Shown here one piece after another: positions 5,659 to 7,234 of a stretch of 7,234 bases of DNA; positions within the stretch are counted from its first letter, which is position 1; each line of letters begins with the position of its first letter. The notes under the pieces were generated by a model. The model had not been told where the DNA came from and did no database searches. It saw only the letters and a list, made by a program, of their open reading frames with translations. A program made the position numbers and the translations under genes. Origin of the DNA: an uncultured Mucispirillum sp. (GTDB taxonomy: Bacteria; Chrysiogenota; Deferribacteres; Deferribacterales; Mucispirillaceae); contig CAMEOC010000049.1 in the NCBI GenBank assembly GCA_945929285.1, positions 1-7,234 of the forward strand, in the 5' to 3' direction.

Positions 5659-5955
5659 TTATGCCTGTATATCTATCCTGTGGTTACTGTTTTCCTGTTG
5701 TTGTTTTTTTCGTTTTTCTCTATTTTTTTGTTTTTTCTTTTTTTCTTCTTCAAATTTAATGGCTTTTTCTGCCACACCGGCACTTTCTGCCTTTATAGCC
5801 TTGCCAACTTCCTGTTGTTTTTTTTCAAATTCCTTTTGAAATTCTGCTAAAAACATGGCATTTTTTTGCTCCTGGCCTTTCTGCATACTATCCTGCAGCT
5901 GTTCAGGTATATAACTTCTTGATACTACCGTAGAAATATCATAGGGGGTTGCCAT
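5659..5955 (-). CDS. Small charged coiled-coil protein, first gene of the flagellar-type operon
   Basis: A 98-residue soluble protein not recognised as a named family. It begins MATPYDISTVVSRSYIPEQL, then has a highly charged helical stretch from about residue 36 to 88 (many K, E, Q; KKKKQKNREKRKKQQQ near 73-87), very likely a coiled coil or a disordered basic segment. The short ending is HRIDIQA. Small Gln/Lys/Glu-rich proteins of this kind occur at the head of flagellar operons in several bacterial phyla, but no function can be stated. The ATG at 5955 has an excellent ribosome binding site (AAGGAGGT, 5 bases away), the strongest in the window, and a promoter lies just upstream. The next gene starts 1 base after its stop, which ties it to the PilZ-like, SwrB-like and FliK-like products. 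Confidence 0.75.
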   Translation of the reverse strand: MATPYDISTVVSRSYIPEQLQDSMQKGQEQKNAMFLAEFQKEFEKKQQEVGKAIKAESAGVAEKAIKFEEEKKKKQKNREKRKKQQQENSNHRIDIQA

Positions 5956-5960
5956 AACAC

Positions 5961-5968
5961 ACCTCCTT
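5961..5968 (-). promoter_or_regulatory. Strong Shine-Dalgarno sequence at the head of the four-gene operon
   Basis: AAGGAGGT on the minus strand, 5 bases before ATG 5955, is close to a full anti-Shine-Dalgarno complement. The following genes have much weaker sites, so this is probably the main ribosome entry point of the operon. Confidence 0.8.
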
Positions 5969-5988
5969 AAAAATATATATATAATTAT

Positions 5989-6018
5989 GTTATAATTAAA
6001 ATATAGTTAAAATTTCAA
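5989..6018 (-). promoter_or_regulatory. Predicted sigma-70-type promoter of the four-gene flagellar operon
   Basis: Minus-strand TTGAAA (6018-6013), an 18-base spacer and TATAAC (5994-5989) lie between the cheR terminator and the first gene. The leader would be about 27 bases. No sigma-54 (GG-N10-GC) or sigma-28 (TAAA-N15-GCCGATAA) pattern was seen, so the operon may be expressed by the housekeeping sigma factor. The gap is AT-rich (many TA steps), which lowers confidence. Confidence 0.5.
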
Positions 6019-6057
6019 GAAATATCAATATTTTTACTTTTATATAAGCTTTCAGGC

Positions 6058-6094
6058 AAAAAAAAGCCCAGTAAATATATTTTTTACTGGGCTT
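6058..6094 (-). terminator. Strong intrinsic terminator after cheR
   Basis: In the minus-strand direction a perfect 12-bp stem (AAGCCCAGTAAA pairing with TTTACTGGGCTT, 6094-6083 and 6075-6064) with a 7-base loop is followed by a run of T (As at 6058-6065 on the plus strand). It begins 5 bases after the cheR stop and separates the chemotaxis unit from the four-gene operon downstream. Confidence 0.95.
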
Positions 6095-6099
6095 ATGTG

Positions 6100-6927
6100 T
6101 TATTTTTTCATATATATGATACAAGTACCTGCGTTTTTCATAACAAAATCTTCAGATATTTTATTTAATGTTTCAGAATGGCCAAGGCATAAATAGCCTG
6201 GGTCTGTAAGCATATTATGAAAGTTTTTAATGGTTCTTTGTTTTCCATCCATATCAAAATAAATAAGCACATTACGGCAAAAAATAACATCTACTTTACC
6301 TATCATAGCAGAGATAGATGAAGTAGTAATATTGCCAGTATTAAAACGAACACGCCTTTTAAGGTCTTCTTTTATAAAATAGCTTTGCCCCTGCACATCA
6401 AAATTTTTCATAAAATCTGCAGGTACACCCCTAAAAGAAGCCTGCCTGTATTCGCCTTTTTTAGCAAGAGCAACCACTTCAGAGTTAATGTCTGTTGCAA
6501 TTATCTCAATATTTGCTTTTTCAAAAAGCCCAGCATTTTTTAAAAGTATAGATATAGAATAAGGTTCCTCCCCTGTGGAACAAGGTGCAGACCATATTTT
6601 TATACTTCTTTTTCCTGCCTTAATTAAGTCAGGCACAATGTTTGATACTAAATAGTCAAGCTGCCCCCGCTCCCTTAAGAAATATGTTTCATTAATGGTT
6701 AGAAGGTTTATTAAAGGATCCAGCTGCTGCCTTTTTTTAATATCATATTTTAAGTAATAAATATAATCTTTAAAGGTAGTAAAGTTTAAGTCAGCAAGCC
6801 TTTTAGATAACCTATTTTCAAGCAGATATTTTTTATTTTCTGCAAACATTATACCAGAATTCTGGTAGATTATATCCTTTAGCTCAACAAACTCTTGGTC
6901 ATTAATTTTTATTGAATTTAACAGCAT
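6100..6927 (-). CDS. cheR: Chemotaxis protein methyltransferase CheR
   Basis: CheR transfers methyl groups from SAM to glutamates of chemoreceptors and sets adaptation. The 275 residues contain the N-terminal helical CheR domain (about 8-65, QEFVELKDIIYQNSGI) and the catalytic domain: NETYF at 79-83, SAPCSTGEEPYS at 113-124 (SAM loop), ATDIN at 144-148, FCRNVLIYF at 216-224 and GHSE at 249-252. Length is normal and no C-terminal TPR is attached. The frame also allows a GTG start at 6948 (7 codons longer, 17-base overlap with the HEAT gene), but ATG 6927 is preferred because GGAG lies 9 bases upstream, whereas the GTG has no site. The gene starts 4 bases after the HEAT-repeat gene. This is the first of several paralogs or the only CheR; the window cannot tell which chemosensory pathway it serves. 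Confidence 0.95.
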   Translation of the reverse strand: MLLNSIKINDQEFVELKDIIYQNSGIMFAENKKYLLENRLSKRLADLNFTTFKDYIYYLKYDIKKRQQLDPLINLLTINETYFLRERGQLDYLVSNIVPDLIKAGKRSIKIWSAPCSTGEEPYSISILLKNAGLFEKANIEIIATDINSEVVALAKKGEYRQASFRGVPADFMKNFDVQGQSYFIKEDLKRRVRFNTGNITTSSISAMIGKVDVIFCRNVLIYFDMDGKQRTIKNFHNMLTDPGYLCLGHSETLNKISEDFVMKNAGTCIIYMKK

Positions 6928-6931
6928 ATAT

Positions 6932-7234
6932 CTATTCTCCAATTTCACCTATGATATGCTCAAGGATATACTTGTTATTTTCATCTTTAAGCCTTGCCCT
7001 TAGTAAAGTATCATACCCTAGCGGTTTTTGCTCCAGTATAATATTTACAGCCTTATACCTAACAAGCCAGCTGCTATCTGTATTATAAAGTTTCATAGCA
7101 GCAGTAAGTGCCACAGGCCCATGCATTAAGTTTAATGAGTTTAAGGCTTCTTTTCTTATGTCTTCATTTCCATCTTCTATTTTAGAAAGTAAAAATTCAG
7201 CACTTGCCCCTTTGCATTTGCCAAGGACTTCTAT
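6932..7234 (-). CDS. HEAT-repeat protein, 3' part only
   Basis: The last 100 codons of a gene that enters from the right edge, ending with TAG at 6934-6932. The frame is open to base 7234, so the ATG at 7126 is internal and not a start. The visible residues form pairs of amphipathic helices of the HEAT/PBS-lyase kind: LLSKIEDGNEDIRKEALNSL, then SSWLVRYKAVNIILEQ, then TLLRARLKDENNKYILEHII, spaced about 35 residues apart. Such repeats act as protein-interaction scaffolds. The cheR ribosome binding site lies within the last codons, so the two products are probably made together. A role in organising a chemosensory or signalling complex is inferred from this coupling only; upstream domains are not visible. 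Confidence 0.8.
   Translation of the reverse strand: MEVLGKCKGASAEFLLSKIEDGNEDIRKEALNSLNLMHGPVALTAAMKLYNTDSSWLVRYKAVNIILEQKPLGYDTLLRARLKDENNKYILEHIIGEIGE
6937..6940 (-). promoter_or_regulatory. Ribosome binding site deciding the cheR start
   Basis: GGAG on the minus strand, 9 bases before ATG 6927 and inside the last codons of the HEAT-repeat gene. It favours ATG 6927 over the GTG at 6948. Confidence 0.6.

Overview
The window is AT-rich (by eye roughly one third G+C) and every supported gene lies on the minus strand, so transcription runs from high to low coordinates. The gene content (CheR, flagellar-type genes, a DUF134/Mrp/NifX-like iron-sulfur group, a sugar-phosphate mutase and a glycan-type methyltransferase) fits a motile, low-G+C, probably anaerobic, Gram-negative-like bacterium. 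A Deferribacterota member such as a Mucispirillum relative is a reasonable guess, but it rests on gene content and composition only.

Region 1 (7234-6058): the end of a HEAT-repeat protein gene runs in from the right edge. It is followed after 4 bases by cheR, the chemoreceptor glutamate methyltransferase, whose ribosome binding site lies inside the end of the HEAT gene. A strong intrinsic terminator (6058-6094) closes this unit.

Region 2 (6018-3255): a promoter and strong Shine-Dalgarno sequence precede four genes joined by 1-base gaps or a 1-base overlap. They encode a small charged coiled-coil protein (98 aa), an atypical PilZ-like protein (257 aa), a membrane-anchored coiled-coil protein with a C-terminal helix-turn-helix-like end resembling SwrB/DUF2802 (199 aa), and a FliK-like protein with a duplicated N-terminal beta module (342 aa). 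This looks like a poorly described flagellar assembly or regulation module and is the most novel part of the window.

Region 3 (3245-1532): a perfect 20-bp palindrome overlaps the -35 box of a predicted promoter, followed by a DUF134 DNA-binding protein, an Mrp/ApbC/NBP35-type Fe-S carrier ATPase and a NifX-like protein with a His/Cys-rich tail. An intrinsic terminator follows. The layout suggests an autoregulated iron-sulfur or metal-cluster operon; no nitrogenase gene is present in the window.

Region 4 (1514-1): a class I SAM-dependent methyltransferase gene begins with TTG just after that terminator. Next, behind its own predicted promoter, is the 5' part of a phosphomannomutase/phosphoglucomutase-family gene that runs off the left edge. 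Both could serve surface glycan synthesis. No RNA gene, insertion sequence or CRISPR array was seen, and no gap between genes exceeds about 150 bases.
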